Of a DNA stretch of 64,000 nt, positions 10,139 through 25,068 are shown piece by piece. Origin of the DNA: Echinometra lucunter. Lineage: Eukaryota > Echinodermata > Echinoidea > Camarodonta > Echinometridae. The position numbers were made by a program, and so were the translations under genes. Positions within the stretch are counted from its first letter, which is position 1. The number at the start of each line of letters is the position of its first letter. The DNA lies in assembly GCA_029962745.1 (NCBI GenBank), contig JAPZVO010000024.1:256044-320043 (forward strand). Direction: 5' to 3'. The notes under the pieces are model-generated. The model saw only the letters and a list, made by a program, of their open reading frames with translations. It was not told the DNA's origin and searched no databases.

Positions 10139-10319
10139 GGCCCCGTAACACAAAGGGACACAATGGTTTGCAATCAATACCAAAATGACAATGGCCAATC
10201 AAGATCATTATTGCATGCATGCGCATTTTGTTCAACAGACTGACCAGTAACCAATCAGAATTGTTCTTTCAAATTAGCGATTAATCGCAAACCTTTGTGT
10301 TACGGGGCTCAGAACTAGA
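10139..10319. mobile_element. Short MITE with GCCCCGTAACACAAAGG ends
   Basis: The left end GGGCCCCGTAACACAAAGG is mirrored by CCTTTGTGTTACGGGGCTC at the right end. The interior contains AACCAATCAGAATTG. It is a 0.18-kb non-coding inverted-repeat element. Target duplication is unclear. Confidence 0.7.
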
Positions 10320-12118
10320 CTAAAGCTGGGGTTATTACGAGTTCAAGGCATGCACGCAGTACATGCTTGCATTTTTATGTGAATAAACAAGCCGAGTGTC
10401 CGAGTGTATCGCTTGCGAAATACAGTACGGAGGTGCTGCATCACCCGCCCACACCGCGACATACGAGTGATGCAGGGGACCAATTTTCTGGTAAGCTTAT
10501 CAATGGTTAGCTGACGTAGTTTAAGAACTTTGCGTGAAGAAAGATCACTAGTAAAGACAGAACATCGGAAGTAGTGGAGTTTATTTATAATGACAATTAA
10601 GTCAGAAAATCTTGAAATATTGCATGTGGCTAGCTACATGTACACAAACAATGTGTAATCCCTGGCTGACAGTAAATCTCTGTTTTTTCCGAAACCGTCA
10701 AATTGAAAACGGTTAGTGGCATCATGGGCAGTCGTTTACCGGATGGAAAAATGTTTAACTACAGCACTAGTTTGGGAAATACATGTAGATGTGGTATCTC
10801 CCTCAAGGCCAGTCAATATTATTAGATACCTCCCGCCCCCCCCCCCCCCACAATCATTCAATCCGGGCATGTTCATAGTCAACACATATGAGGGCCGCTT
10901 AATCATTATATTGGTACTTATATATATAGCGCCTTTCCATAAACCATGCTCAAAGCATTTTACAGTAAGAAAAATAAAATGCCAGGCTCCATGGAAAGTA
11001 AATAGCGTTAGTGTCTGTTTTTGTTTTTCTAACTCTCCAGGAGCCTCCAGGCTACCCTCCCCCCCCCCCCCCCCAAAAAAAAAAAAAAAAAAAAAAAAAA
11101 GACAATGTCAAAGAAAAAAAAAACATCCGGGCAAAGCCAAAGCCAGCATGGGCCTGGCCAGAGACAATATTAAGAAAACTGTCTGTCAGACAAATTTTCA
11201 GTTTGATATTCTAATTAAGAACATCACCCACTCTCTGCATCCGAGATAACTCATTTACTGTGGAAACGGTTAATCAAACAACAGTCAAAAGAAACAGCTG
11301 TGCCGGTACCCGAGCTGGAATCGTATTAGTCCAGCAAAAATGTCAATATACGGGACTGGACACTAAGAATACATTCAGAAAAGTCCATCAAAAATCAACA
11401 CGAAAAAATACTAAATATATCATAAAATATAGGATTACTAAACTACAAAAGTCATCATTTAAAACACATCAATATGAAGAATGAAAATACAAGGCTTATA
11501 ATGTCAAATTACACCATTTATCCATAAACTAATTTCTTACCATAATGCTATTTCAGTTCGTCGAAGGAAAGCTTTTGTCCCGAAGTTGACCTTTTGCCCT
11601 GGCTTTCGTAGCTGGCGCTCCTCAAATTTCCGCAACAATAAACAAAGAAGCCTAGAGGCATATCAAACAAATCTGCCCTTTTATTTTGGGGTCTGCCCAT
11701 TATTTTAACGCCTTTGGGTGAGTGGAGAGGGGTAGGCAGTTTAATGGGAGAATGACGTGCCAGACTGCCAGCGAGAACAGGTTATTCCATTGCGGGAAAG
11801 CATTGACATTATCCGTTCACCGTTTCGTGCAGTCATTGCATGTTTTGTTTAAAAACAGATTAAAAATCTGTTTTGTACAAATTTGTAATTCCTCTGATCT
11901 TAATAACTCCTTGCTCTGATGAATTCCATAGACACTCTTTTTTTTCTTCCGGTTTTTTTTTTTCTTGGTTTGTTTTTTTGTTTTGGGGTTTTTTTTTTAC
12001 ATTATCACAAAAAATACCCACCATAAAAGTTTTTAAATATTGAAGCACTGCTATGTATTTCGTTTCCATAAAGTTTCATAATCAGTACCAACATCAGTCT
12101 TCTTCAGGTAGATCACTA
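10320..12118. other. Intergenic DNA with homopolymers, no gene
   Basis: It contains poly-C at about 10838-10851 and a poly-C/poly-A junction at about 11057-11100. A T-rich stretch lies at 11938-12000. The ORFs at 10716-11249 run through the homopolymers and are not supported. Confidence 0.5.
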
Positions 12119-12257
12119 GCCATGGTGTTTCGTGAAGAGTTTTGTCAGTGATTTTCACCGACTAATTTGCTTTCAGCCAATCAGATACGAGGATTTTCAG
12201 TAGCTTATAACATTTGTTGGTGATCTTCAGCGACAAAACTCGTCATGAAACGCTCCC
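12119..12257. mobile_element. Short palindromic MITE
   Basis: TGGTGTTTCGTGAAGAGTTT near the left end pairs imperfectly with AAAACTCGTCATGAAACGCT near the right end. Further inward, TCAGTGATTTTCACC pairs with GGTGATCTTCAGCG. The interior has AGCCAATCAGA. Non-coding. Confidence 0.6.
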
Positions 12258-15200
12258 CTGGTGTTTTCCTTCGATAACCTAAGCACCTTAACCCCTAACC
12301 ACACCCCCCCCCCCCCCCCATTACAGAGAATGAATAGGCAAAAGATATATATCTATGATTAATCTATATCTCTGTTCTCTGAATGAAACTACCTCTTCAA
12401 GTTCTCTTCCCCTCCCCCACCTCTCCCCCACCCTACTCCTCCCTTTCTCTCTCCGTCTCTCTTATACACACACCCACACACTTCTCTTTCTCTCTCTCTC
12501 TCTCGTTTATTGTTTCTTATCATTTCCTGTCTATTTTTAATATCACATATCTTCAGATCTATTATCTTCTTCTTTTCTCTTTCTGTCAACTGGTTTAGTT
12601 TCCTCCTTCACAGATACATAAGAAAAATGAATAGACTGAGTATGTAACATCTATCACTTCTGAATGTCCAAAAGCATTCTCATTTAACAAGAGAAATTAA
12701 TATCCACAGCCATATTTTTCAGACTTTTTGATCACCTGCTTTTGAGCCTAATAACTACAACATCATTTGTAAAGGGTATACCACATGTGTAGTATGGATT
12801 TAATGGTTTTTAAGGAAATAATGATTCATTTCAAGTTCATAACTCCAAATATAATTATTGAAAAACAAACAATTACAACTGAAATTTCACATTTGTCAGT
12901 GATTATTTCAATGCAAAATTGAATACATTTCAATACTGAATATGTAAACATGTTAAAATGTAATACATGTATATCATAACCTTAACTTTGTGCAACTAGT
13001 ATATTAGACAGAAATATAAATCTGGTATATATAATTCTTTATTCATAAACAATGTGAAATGCTGAACAAATATTTTATCCATTCAAAAATAGGGTTTTTT
13101 AGGAAAGTTATTTCATTCCTATTATACACCTGGGCCAGTATTCAATTTTATACAAAGACTGCATAAGTAAATCACTTAGCATTTTACTTGGTTAAGCAAC
13201 ATGCTTTAACTTGCACATGTACATGTATTCATATCACTTACATGTATTTCACTTTAGCAAGCCGACTTTCAGGCAAAAAACTGATAGCCACTGTGACATC
13301 ATAATTTCTACAGGTATCCCAAATAACACGCAATAAAGGTGTTGCATCGTCCGCCCAGTTATAAAATTCACCTATCTGCCCAGCATATGACCGCCCATGT
13401 ATGTGAAAACTACATGCCGGGCGATCAGACTTCCAAAGTAATTTGCTTAAGTCTGCTACATGTAGGTTGCTGTCTTAGATTTAGGGTAAAACACTTGGCC
13501 AAAAGATACTGTTAAATACAAAAGGTGGTTAAGTATTCTACTTTAGCAGAAAACTTAGTAAAATGTTTAAAATTATGACTTAAATATTGAATTGCATACT
13601 GGCTATGTGTTTTACAAATATACATTTGTCTGCAAGGCACACATTGAGATGACACGTTTACAGGCACTTTTAAAAGAATTTACGATGAAGTATGGCTAAA
13701 GCTGAGATCTGTTTATTCCATACAGATTCATTTGGAGAAAGTTAATGATCTTATTACTATTCTAACCAATTTTTCATGATCATCATGGCAATCATTGCTA
13801 TCATTATTGTTTCATTACTATTTTGCCAATGAATAACTCCAACTCAGAGCATTAATTTCCATTAATTTATCTTTTCTATGATGTTCTCCATTTTCTTTAC
13901 TTTCATGTAATATACAATTTTGAACTGGGGTCTATCTTTTAAGTTTCTGATTAACTTCTTTAGATTCCCCATGTTTTTATACATGTTTTGTTTCATTTTC
14001 ATTAAGTTGTTGTTTTTTACTTCAAGATTTTATTTTTAATGCTCTTTTAGATGTGTTCATTTCTTTTGAATATGCATGTTATATTTTGTTTTCATATACA
14101 TGTACTTTAAACTTTAAACTTTGAACTCTGAATTTTGAACTTAAAAGCATTGGCTAACATTGTTATGATTTCAAAAAAATCTTGTTTTGTTACTTGAAAA
14201 TGGAATAAACATAAGGGTTATAGTGTAAAAATACCAGTCTGAAAGTTTCAAAGTATAATATCCACAGGAAGTATTTTTAAATATCAAAATGTGAACCACT
14301 GTTTGAAAAAATATACGATGGTCGGTTGCACAGAATAGACAATACTGTGTGTATTGGCATATAACGCGGCGGGAGGTACATAACGGCATTTTCAAATTCA
14401 AGCAAAGTGGTCCTCTTGTGATTGTCTCGTGAGACGAAGGAAAATAAAATCGCCGTTTGCGTCTAACTTACACTTTTCCATTCCAAATTATGGTTGGTTT
14501 CAGGGTTTTTGAGTACAAATACAAGTACTCCTACACATGTTTCATCTTAGTTTGATAATTTTTTTAATCAGCCACTCACAAAGTTAGCCAATGCCTTTAA
14601 AATTTCTAAGCAAGCAGCCATATTTGCTGCACCTGGGTCAAGAGAGACAAACACATAATGAATCCTTAGTCTGGGAGCCAGGTTACAAAAATACCCAGGG
14701 ATGACGGGCAATTTCCCCCTTGGTAGAGCTTAAATAGCCCCCTCAAATCCTTAAAACCCACTTCTTTGGGGAGACCATTTTCTTCAGGGTCACCCTCGCC
14801 TCAGCTCCGGAAATAACGAATAATATTGTGAATCGTGACCTCGGAGTAGCAGAATTAACATTAAAGGAGAAAATTGGGATATCAGCAATTCATCATAGCT
14901 CCCTTGGGCCTAGAAATAGCTCTTGCAAAGTTATTGATGGGAGCTATTTTTTTCACAGAAAAGCTATCATAGGAAATAAGTATAATTTACACTGCTGGGA
15001 GCATGTACAAACACAAGACATCCTGAAAGCAATTCAAACTCAGGAGCATTAGCTAAAAGAAAATAGTCTTAAGTTAAAGAGTTCAAGTTCTAAACTTTTA
15101 TATTTTTTTAAAAGCTCATGCCAAACCAAACTATCACATAAACTTTTTAAAGCAATATGCCAAAACGAATCTTGCATATTCTTCAATGGGGGCTAGCAAC

Positions 15201-15984
15201 ATTGTGAAATTTTAATTTCATGATCAAAATCTTTCAATTATCTGATGTAAACACTACAGTGTTTACAAAGCACATGCTTACAAGTAAAGGCACATGCTCT
15301 CAGTTGATTATCATTCTGAAGAAAGAATTGTCAACAGTGAACACCAAGTATTTAAACAACAGGGGAGCACATTTCTAAAATTCAGTGTATTTCAAAATGC
15401 CAACAAACTGTTGGGAGTACTCACGCTTAGCAACTGGCATATTCTTTCAATTCAAATGCATCAATCACAAAAAGGGAATCAAAAACAGTTTGAATTTCAA
15501 ATAAATATCTGACATTTTCTACTTGTTAAAGTTTGGAAGGAAAATCAACATGCAACAACAAACTAAGAAAAGATGAATTCAAAACTCTCCCTTCAAATAT
15601 CAAATTTTGTCATTATCTAACATTTGCAAAACCTCAGAAGTAATGGATCTTTGCACAACTATTGAATTTCAGGTACACTCCTCATAAAAAAGGTTCTATG
15701 GAGAGGTACTCATCGTGTCTTTTCTCTTATGTCACTGGCAATACATGCAGTACTACTAGAGTTATCAATGGCACTATGTAAAAGGGTAACTTCACGTATA
15801 TTTGTACATAGTTTGTGCTCTCCTTCTGAATTCATAGCTGGCCAGCAGGTTAGGGCAGATATGATAGATATTTAAAAAGAATTAACAAGCATTATGAATT
15901 TGTTATTGGAAACAATGGAATTTTTTGAGGATGTCATACATGTAGGCCAATGGTGTTTTACATCAATTTGTGAAACTGCACAGC
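12258..15984. other. 3' flank of the zinc-finger gene, no gene recognised
   Basis: There is a poly-C run at 12303-12319, a C/T-rich tract and (CA)n near 12400-12510, then about 3.4 kb of AT-rich DNA with no convincing coding frame. The part nearest 15985 probably holds the 3' UTR of the minus-strand zinc-finger gene. Confidence 0.5.
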
Positions 15985-17438
<1,454 letters not shown>

Positions 17439-17441
17439 TTA

Positions 17442-18676
17442 CAGTGGAAACTCAGTATAATGAGGTCCTGGGGACCATCAAAATGACCTTGTTATAGCAG
17501 GAACTTTGCTTTATCAGGGTTAAAATATATATGGGCAATTCCATGAAAAATGTGACCCAAGGGTGAAAAAATGAAAATCAAGGAACAACCTTGTTTTACA
17601 GTGAAAAGTATCCGTGAAAGGTCATATCAAAATGATATAAGAAAAGAAATCTCGCCCAATTCAGAGAAAAATGTTTTTCCAGCTACTGAAATCAAGTGTT
17701 TCTTCAAAGACACTGCATTAAAATTCAGTGTGATTTTCATGTATTTCTTCTAAAGTGAATATTTTCATTATAAAATTACTTCAGGCATTTGTTCCAATGC
17801 TAGGATTAAGTTGAGGACTCATTTTTACAGCATCCTGCTCCGTACCACAAGAAAATAAATCTTTTCTGGAAAATGGCCAGAACAACTTTTATAATTTCCA
17901 CCTCACCCAAAGTGTAATGGCCATTACATTTTAGATGTAAAAGTTTTTATAATATAGCACACTGTGTTTTGGTCCAATTTTGTTCTAAATTCATGTGCAA
18001 AGCTAAAATATGATATTGCACAACATATCAAGGGAATTTTTTTTAGAATTTGCATAATTTAGCTATTGAATAAAGTTTTACTTCAAAGACAATGCAGTAA
18101 AATTCAGTATGATTTTCATTTATTTCTTCTGAAGTTAATATTGTCACTATGAAATGACTTTCAGGCAATTATTCCTTTGCTAAGATAAAGCTGGGGGCTC
18201 ATTTTTTACGTCACCTCACTGGAAATTGCAAGAAAATAGTTCTTTTCAGAAAAATAGCCAAAACGGAGTTTATCATTTCCATTTCTGTCAGTGTTACGGT
18301 TACCTTTCAATTTATGGGTAAAATTGTCTAACTGTGTGCTTAAACTCACAGACTTTTCAATGAATGTATAAATATGCAAACGGTTGTGTCCAAAAAATGT
18401 AATGTCCGTAACGAAAAACACAAAATGCAGTAACTCGCACAAGATGTACTAAAATGGATTGAAACTTTCACTGTTTATAACTAAGGGTTTTTTGTGCATG
18501 ATTCCACCAGAATAAAAAAGGTTGTTTTATTTTAATAACCTTTTGAAGTTGCAAAAATTGTCCCAAATGTAATGTCCGTAACACTGGAACTGCCCATAAA
18601 GAGCTGGGACCAGAATATTAACTTTTTATATCAGGAATATTGTTATATCGGATCTTTTTATACTGAGTTTCGACTG
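17442..18676. mobile_element. Non-autonomous pogo/Tigger-like element
   Basis: The left end CAGTGGAAACTCAGTATAA and the inverted right end (reading CAGTCGAAACTCAGTATAA) match closely. TA flanks both sides (17440-17441 and 18677-18678). CAGT-GAA-CTC-GTATAA ends with TA duplication resemble the pogo/Tigger branch of Tc1/mariner. The 1,235-bp interior has no transposase. It contains a diverged direct repeat, units starting near 17705 and 18084. The element sits in the zinc-finger gene's intron. Confidence 0.8.
17705..18340. repeat. Internal direct repeat of about 0.38-kb period
   Basis: CAAAGACACTGCATTAAAATTCAGTGTG at 17705 recurs as a close variant at 18084. The similarity continues through GATTTTCAT.TATTTCTTCT and GGCTCATTTTTTACG-like sequence. 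The duplication is within the Tigger-like element. Confidence 0.7.
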
Positions 18677-18890
18677 TATTCAGAATGAATCATGAAACTC
18701 CATACTGGCTCAACAGCTTTGGCTCAACTTCAAGGTAAAAGAAAAAACAAAATAAAACATTAAAAAGCAAGAAAAAAAAACCAAAAGCTATATCAGATGC
18801 ACGAGACAAGCTCACATACAATGTACATACAAAAACATATGCCTTTTGAGAATTATCATCGCCTTGATATGTCAGTGAAAAGGTACAAAC

Positions 18891-18995
18891 CTTCATGATC
18901 AGAAACATCTTCTTCTTTAATAGTTATTAGTTGAGAAGAATTCTTGGTGTGCATCATGCTCATATCTGATTCTTCCACGTCCATGCCAATCCAAT
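18891..18995 (-). CDS. First coding exon of the zinc-finger gene
   Basis: This 105-bp minus-strand segment has an acceptor (TAATTTGCAG) and a donor (GAAG|GTTTGT). The donor leaves one base (G), which joins AT at 17332 to give Asp, so the reading is ..[15 protein letters not shown]. The likely start is the ATG in TTGGCATGGACG, with purine at -3 and G at +4, giving MDVEESDMSMMH. If reading came from further upstream it would be DWIGMDVEES, resembling [10 protein letters not shown] at the start of the next exon. It contains IKEED, a SUMO-like site. Confidence 0.75.
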
Positions 18996-18999
18996 CTGC

Positions 19000-20000
19000 A
19001 AATTAAAAGATGTTCAGAGTTATGAGGTCATTGTCTAGCATTGTTATTTATGATTTGTGAGATTTGTAAGATCCATCAAACACAAGACAAAATAAATCCA
19101 TGAGAAACCCCCCAAAATGATTTTTTTTTTCTTTCCCTTTACATCAAATCTTTCTCAATGGCAAGCATTTATGCTTAAAAGCTCACAGATAACATCAGTT
19201 GGATCCACCATGTAAGAGCAAGAATACTTGTAATGTTGTCCAAACACGTAACCTGGGGGCAATGGAGGGGGGGGGAGACTTCCTCTTGCAAGAGCCACCC
19301 AAATTTTCGGAGTAAAAAAATGGAACCTTTCAGTTTCACCTTTTTTCTATAGGTCTACTCTTTCATTTGTTACTTGACTTACGATACCTGAAAAGACTCT
19401 AATCCGTACCATCAGACCATTCACTTTAAGACCAACATGCTACCTATTGCGCTAGTGAGAGGTCGCTGAAAGTGATGGGTCTCCTAATAATTATAAACCT
19501 GAAATCAGGATAAGTCTAACTCCAAGGATGCATTGCTTTTATTTTTCTGACTAAATAAACCGATGTCAATGTGGAATGCATAGTATCACAGGTAAGCTTT
19601 TAATCCCTAAATTTGAGTGGCTGTCCACAAAAGCAAGTCTTCCCAATGAGGGCAGTCGCCCCCCCCCCCATTAACTAACAAAAAAAGAGGCTTGAGTGAG
19701 AAGAGAAAAGGGTGAGAGAACGCAGGAGCAGCAGACAAGGAACGATGACAAAGAATCGTCAAAGCTTCCGCACTTCCCCCTCCAGCTCTATGCATCCTCC
19801 CTGGACTCAATTTGTAATGTATGGGCATTATCGTGAAATAAGTCACCAGTCCATTCACTGCCGTTAATTTACTCGCGTGGACTCTGTACATAGTGCGAGC
19901 ACCCACGCCAGAAGAGAGGTGACAAACTTCATGATAAGGCTGTTTTATTCGTAGTGCTGCATGGGCCCCTTCTGCCAAAAGATGCATTGATCAGGCGGAA
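19000..20000. other. Probable intron of the zinc-finger gene, no coding sequence supported
   Basis: It holds a G-run near 19268, a C-run near 19659 and otherwise unique-looking sequence. The 126-codon minus-strand frame at 19607-19987 has no domain or splice support. Confidence 0.45.
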
Positions 20001-20002
20001 AT

Positions 20003-20513
20003 GATCCAAAGGGACGTGCCGCCAGATTTGTCCTCCATCGCTATCATTACACATCAAGCGCTGGAGACATGATTAGGCAACTGGGATGGCCTTCTCTGCA
20101 GATCCGACGAGAGCACTCAAGACTTGCTCTCTTCTACAAAATCCACAAGAAGATTGTGGATTTTGACACAACTAACCACATCACTCCTGTGACAAGATCA
20201 TCAAGGACAGTTCAATCTGATGGGTACCAGCTCCCCAGGTCCAGAACTGAGCAACACAGACAGTCATTCTTCCCGAGGACCTTACGTACGTGGAACTCCC
20301 TACCAATAGGCGTAGTAAAGGCTCCATCGGTAGAAGCATTTCGCCAAACACTGATGAAATGCAGTGGCTAAACTCAAGCCAGACTAGAAGATTTTTACTC
20401 CCACCATATGTAAATAGAACACTCAGCACTTCATGATTTTTGTGACACACATACACCCTCTCATCTGCAGATCTGCAAGTGAAGGAGGCAGAGTAAACAG
20501 AAGAAGAAGAAGG
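20003..20513 (+). pseudogene. 5'-truncated LINE: C-terminal reverse transcriptase fragment
   Basis: From 20018 the frame reads AARFVLHRYHY, then LGWPSLQIRREHSRLALFYKIHKK, and near the end SFFPRTLRTWNSLP and AFRQTL, with a stop at 20371. This is the conserved tail of CR1/Jockey-type LINE polyproteins. Just upstream the expected MIQR lies in another frame, so it is frameshifted as well as truncated. A short 3' UTR ends in (AGA)n near 20500-20513. It is not the same family as the LINE at 1602. Confidence 0.8.
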
Positions 20514-20564
20514 GGGCATGCTTTGTGCTCAATTGTAATTTCACATGCGTCACATGCTCACTAC

Positions 20565-22350
20565 CACCCCCCCCCCCCCCCCCCCCCCCCGCCCCCGAAA
20601 TCCTGGGACCTGGCTACACCGGTGACGTAAATTATTTCTAACAAGAAACATGCTAACATTTAATAGAAGTAGGCTAAATAATATCCACATCGACAAGAGT
20701 TCAATACTGAACATGGAAAAACATCTGACGTGCATTCGCTCAAACCGGCGAGTCTGGCCAGATTAACTCAAATCAGATCACACCCTGACACATGATGAGC
20801 ACTGAAAACGCGATCACTCGACAGAGCCACTCACAACATGCTCAGTTATAGATCTAAATATCTAATTCCAGGGAGCTACTTACCAACAAGAAATCAGATA
20901 CGTGGGGCAAGGAACAAAAATAATGCATCAGAATACGTCGAAATTTCGAGCTTATGATAGCTGAAAATTGCACAGATGCCAGAAAAGTCCTACAAAGTCA
21001 CGTCTTGACATTCTCAGTACCTGTATGTTTTTCTCTACACATTCTGATACTTTATCAAAGAATCAGAATTTGATACTGCCGAAGGCGAAGCGGCCTTATG
21101 CTGAAGGCAAGGCAAGCAAATTACAAGTCGACGAGCAAAAATTGAAACATGTATGCTGCCATCTCTTGTAGGCTTTCGTTAATTTCAGAGATGCAGTTCA
21201 GTTCATTTTGAAAAAAAAGAGAGAATTTAAAATGTAGGGGATTTGACAAAGGCCAGTTGACCTATCAAAGTCAATTCAGGAGGCACATGCCAAATACACC
21301 CCACTCAAAAATAACCCCCCCCCCCCCCCCGCCCTTATTAGTGGATAGACGTCTTTAAAAAAAAATAAATAAATAAAAAAAAAAACTTGTATTCATCCGG
21401 CCTGGATCACCCCCTCCCCTTTCATAAAGGCTCAAGGCCCCTGCTGTCATCCCTAAAAACACAGCACCCCGCCCCCCCCCCCCTTGTAAAAAATGCCAAG
21501 GACCTTTTTTTTTCTTTTTTTTAATATATTTTTTTGTTGTTGTTTTTGCTTTTCTTTTTTTTTTTTTGCTTGCTTGCATGTCAGCAAAATTTTCGCCGTA
21601 AGCCGACGCCCCCCCCCCCCCCCCCCCTTGAATGCTGGATCTGGAGCCGGCCCTGCCAAGGCATAATTAATGAGGAAAGTTTTTGTTTTGTTTTGTTTTT
21701 TAATGATCATGCAAAGGCGAAGGTTTACTCACAAGAAAGGAGAATAATAGGTGATGAAAGCAAGCTAAAAGAGAGGGGGTGTTAGCTGACTGCCATGTTG
21801 GACTGTTGTTTTGCACTGAACATCATTTTTATTGCAAAATGTGTTAAGTTTCAGAAACTCAGAGATACGTAAGTGGTAAAGAAACAATTTTCTTTCGTTA
21901 CGCTTTTTGTTACGCTCAAAACTTTTTAGGACCGTTCTTGCTGAGTATGCTCTGAAAATAACGTGAGCAGAACGTCGGGCTTGGAGAAGGAAGTGGATGG
22001 ACTGGCGAGGGACACCAGTCCTTTTTGTCCACCAAACAAAAGGTGTCCCTCTACTTATTGTCCGAGCCTGCGGTTCCCGGCCCCGCCACCTCATGAATGT
22101 AGTTTCTTCATAGCAAGCAATCGGAAAATAAGGAAACAGAAATGTTATATATCAGAGATCCGCTGAATGATTGCCATTTTCTATAGGGAAAATGTCCGCT
22201 CCATTTAAAAGTGAAAAACTACCCCTGCTATTACTTAATGATTGTCCCCTTTAGGCATTGGCGTAAAACCCGGAGGGGGATAGGGGGATATATCCCCCCC
22301 CCACACACACACACTTTTTCGAGAGGGGGGATGGCGTGTACAGCCCCCCC
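20565..22350. repeat. Cluster of poly-C and poly-A/T tracts
   Basis: Long C-runs lie near 20567-20590, 21317-21330, 21473-21483, 21609-21627 and 22345-22358. They alternate with A- or T-rich tracts. Frames through them (poly-Pro, poly-Lys, poly-Gly) are artefacts. Confidence 0.8.
20884..20960 (-). other. Possible 5' exon of the zinc-finger gene
   Basis: On the minus strand TTCTTGTTG|GTAAGTAG is a strong donor at 20883-20882. The short frame MHYFCSLPHVSDFLL ending there is phase 0 and cannot join the 18995 exon in frame. If real, the exon is therefore 5' UTR or an intermediate exon is missing. The upstream limit is arbitrary. Confidence 0.25.
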
Positions 22351-22975
22351 CCCCCCCCATTTTAAGAAAAATTGATATTGTAATTAATCAGTAAGTTTGG
22401 TGAAATTTTTCATTAAAAATGTCTTAAACGACGGTCATATAGAGGAATTTTCATTTGAAATGCTCTTTTTTTAAAAATGTTATTTTTCTCGTTTCGCTCG
22501 CTCGCAAAATAAAAGAATTATATGTGTATGGGGGTCTGCTCGGGTGAGTAAGGGTGTGTGTATGTATACTTAAGTTCACGCAAGAAATTTCGTCAAAAAA
22601 GTCGATCATCCCGCCCCCGCCCCCACTCCTCAAAACGGATTTATGCCGGTGCCTTTATGTTATACATTATTTTCTTCCCTTCGTGACTGTCATCCTATCA
22701 ATAATGATCCCTTGCGGGCCATGCATGGGTCATTATACACGTTCTCGTGGTTCTGGCCATTAAAAACAACCCTTCTGTCCTCTGAAAAGAGAAATATTTT
22801 TGAAGCGATGAATTAACATTACAGTAACAATAATTATGAACAAGAAATACAATTTATACACACTCTAAATATCTTAGATTTCAGTAAAAAAATTATATAG
22901 AGAGTTTTATTTCATGGGAATGGGAGGAAAAGTTTTACCGGTATAAATCAGAAGAATCTCTGTGTAGCACCTGAT

Positions 22976-23323
22976 GCACACCCGGGGGGGGGATATGTCT
23001 CATTTGGGCCTGTAAACAAAAACGTAGAAAAGGGGGTGTTTTTTAAGCCCTATAGGCGGGGATAACGGGGATCCAGTTAAGGGTATCAAAATCAGGAAAA
23101 TCTGTGAAAAGGTAATCGAATTCGGAGGTTATGATGCAATCCTTGCATAAAATCCCTGTTAAGGGTATAAAATTCGGATATGTAATACATTATTTCTCTG
23201 TTTATGGTATTAAAATCATTCCTACTTCCATCCTACTTTAATCCCCGTTTATAGGGTGCTTTTCAGAAAGTGATTTACGCGGATGATGTACAGGCCTCAA
23301 TGAGACATATCCCCCGGGGGTGC
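22976..23323. mobile_element. MITE with GATATGTCTCATT termini
   Basis: The left end TGCACACCCGGGGGGGGATATGTCTCATTTGGGCCTGTA is mirrored at the right by TACAGGCCTCAATGAGACATATCCCCCGGGGGTGCA. The interior repeats AAGGGTAT(C/A)AAAAT motifs. About 0.35 kb, non-coding. Confidence 0.8.
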
Positions 23324-23465
23324 ACAGGACTGTCGACGCACGGTCAACACCTATACTACAACAACTACAAGTCGACTGTTCTAGGGACAACTCCAAAAAA
23401 TGGATTAGATATTATAATCAATAAGACTGATTTCTATATCTATTGATTTAAGATTTTAATCTTAA

Positions 23466-23722
23466 AAACCGGGCATGCTGTTACAGCGTCCGCCTCATGA
23501 ATGGGAGATCGTGGGTTCGATTCCCGGCCTAGTCATAATTATATACCAAAGACTTTTAAAAAGAAAAAAAGGGGACCTTTTGCCTTCTTGTCAGGCGCTC
23601 GGCATATAGAATGGAGAAGGGTAATAATGACAACAATCTTATTATGTTATGCAGGGCCCGCTCGAAGGGCAGCGGATAAAAGCTGAAATGTCTACCCTGG
23701 GTAAATAAGACGTTATTACTAT
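23466..23722 (+). mobile_element. tRNA-derived SINE, family A copy 1
   Basis: A tRNA-like head contains GCGTCCGCCTCATGAATGGGAGATCGTGGGTTCGATTCCCGG, including a canonical B box (GGTTCGATTCC). The body resembles that at 59240-59390 (GTCATA..ACCAAA-GAC-TTTAAAA, GGCGCTCGGC, GGGCCCGCTCG). No matching acceptor stem surrounds it, so it is a SINE and not a tRNA gene. Confidence 0.7.
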
Positions 23723-25002
23723 TATTAGCATTAATTATTATTGTTGTTGTGGTTGTGGTTGTTGTTATAAGATTTGAATGGAATTTTGGCGTTTTCCCTG
23801 ATTTAGGTCTGCAATTTAAGACTGCATGTGTATACCAGACAAAAAAATAGAAAATAAACAAACAACAAAACAAAGCAATATAAATTTTTGCTTATTATTA
23901 TTTTTTAATGTGGATTAGGCCAGATTTACTTTTGGTTTTGATATAATCACAGCACACAATATACATGATAATTATACGCAATGTAGGAAACCACTATTAA
24001 AGAAAGGACTTTTCAGTAATGAATAAGATTAAGGACATACCGTTTAAAAGGGGGCAGCTCATCCTATCCTATATCTTAAGAGGGCAGTGCCATTATGTAT
24101 ATGGATTGCAAGGGGGCAAACAGTGAAATTGCCTCCCCCCCCCCCCCCCCCATTTCCGACCTATCTTGTACCTTTACAAGGAAGGGAGCAAATCGACAGA
24201 GAGGTAGATAATATTATTGTGTTCTTCCATCTTAAAAAGAACATTAAATTTCTTATGAATTTAATCAGGAAAAATCTTGAGGAAGCACTGAACTCAAGCG
24301 ATAGTGTTTTGAATTGAAAACGTAGATAGTTTTTCTTCCTCGAATTGATCTGGAAACAAACAAACAACAACAACAACAAACCATGAAGAATATAGACGGG
24401 GAATTAAGTTGGTAACTGAAGGTATTTCTGTCATGAAACCTTTGCAAATGCTATTTTATACACTAAGTCATACTAGCAGCAAAATGTTTAATATTAGGCT
24501 GATAACACTCATGCATGTAGTCATGGGTATAGGGAGCAAGCTGCGACAAGAATTACACTTTTCTTCAAATTTGGAATGTTTTATAAAACTTTATGATATG
24601 GACCAAGAAATTTACTAGGCACAGATGCAACTTAGCATAGGCCTATTTACGACAGACCTTTAGAGAGAAAAACATGCATTTTAGATATACCTCTAGAAAA
24701 AATTGCGTTTTAGATCAAACATATTCTATTTCTGTTACAATATTCTGAGAGTTGGGATATATAATTTTCTCCCTTTTTCCCCACCCTTTTGTGTCTGTGA
24801 ATCAAGCCCTTCAAGTGACGCTGAGGGCACATGCCCCCTTGCTCTCTCCCCTAGATAATTATGCCTCTGCTATCATAGAGAAGCAATTTTTGAATTTGAA
24901 AGGGCCATATTCGTGATGAGTCTAACGTGGTGGGGAAGAAATGTCCTCTATATATAGTTTTGAAAGGGGGCATGATCGCGGAAGCCCCCCCCCCCCCCAA
25001 AA

Positions 25003-25068
<66 letters not shown>

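Noticed and set aside
10716..11249. 177-codon plus-strand ORF
   Set aside because: It crosses two homopolymer runs (poly-Pro, poly-Lys) and has no domain.
19607..19987. 126-codon minus-strand ORF
   Set aside because: It has no recognisable domain, no supporting splice sites, and starts in a homopolymer-bearing region.
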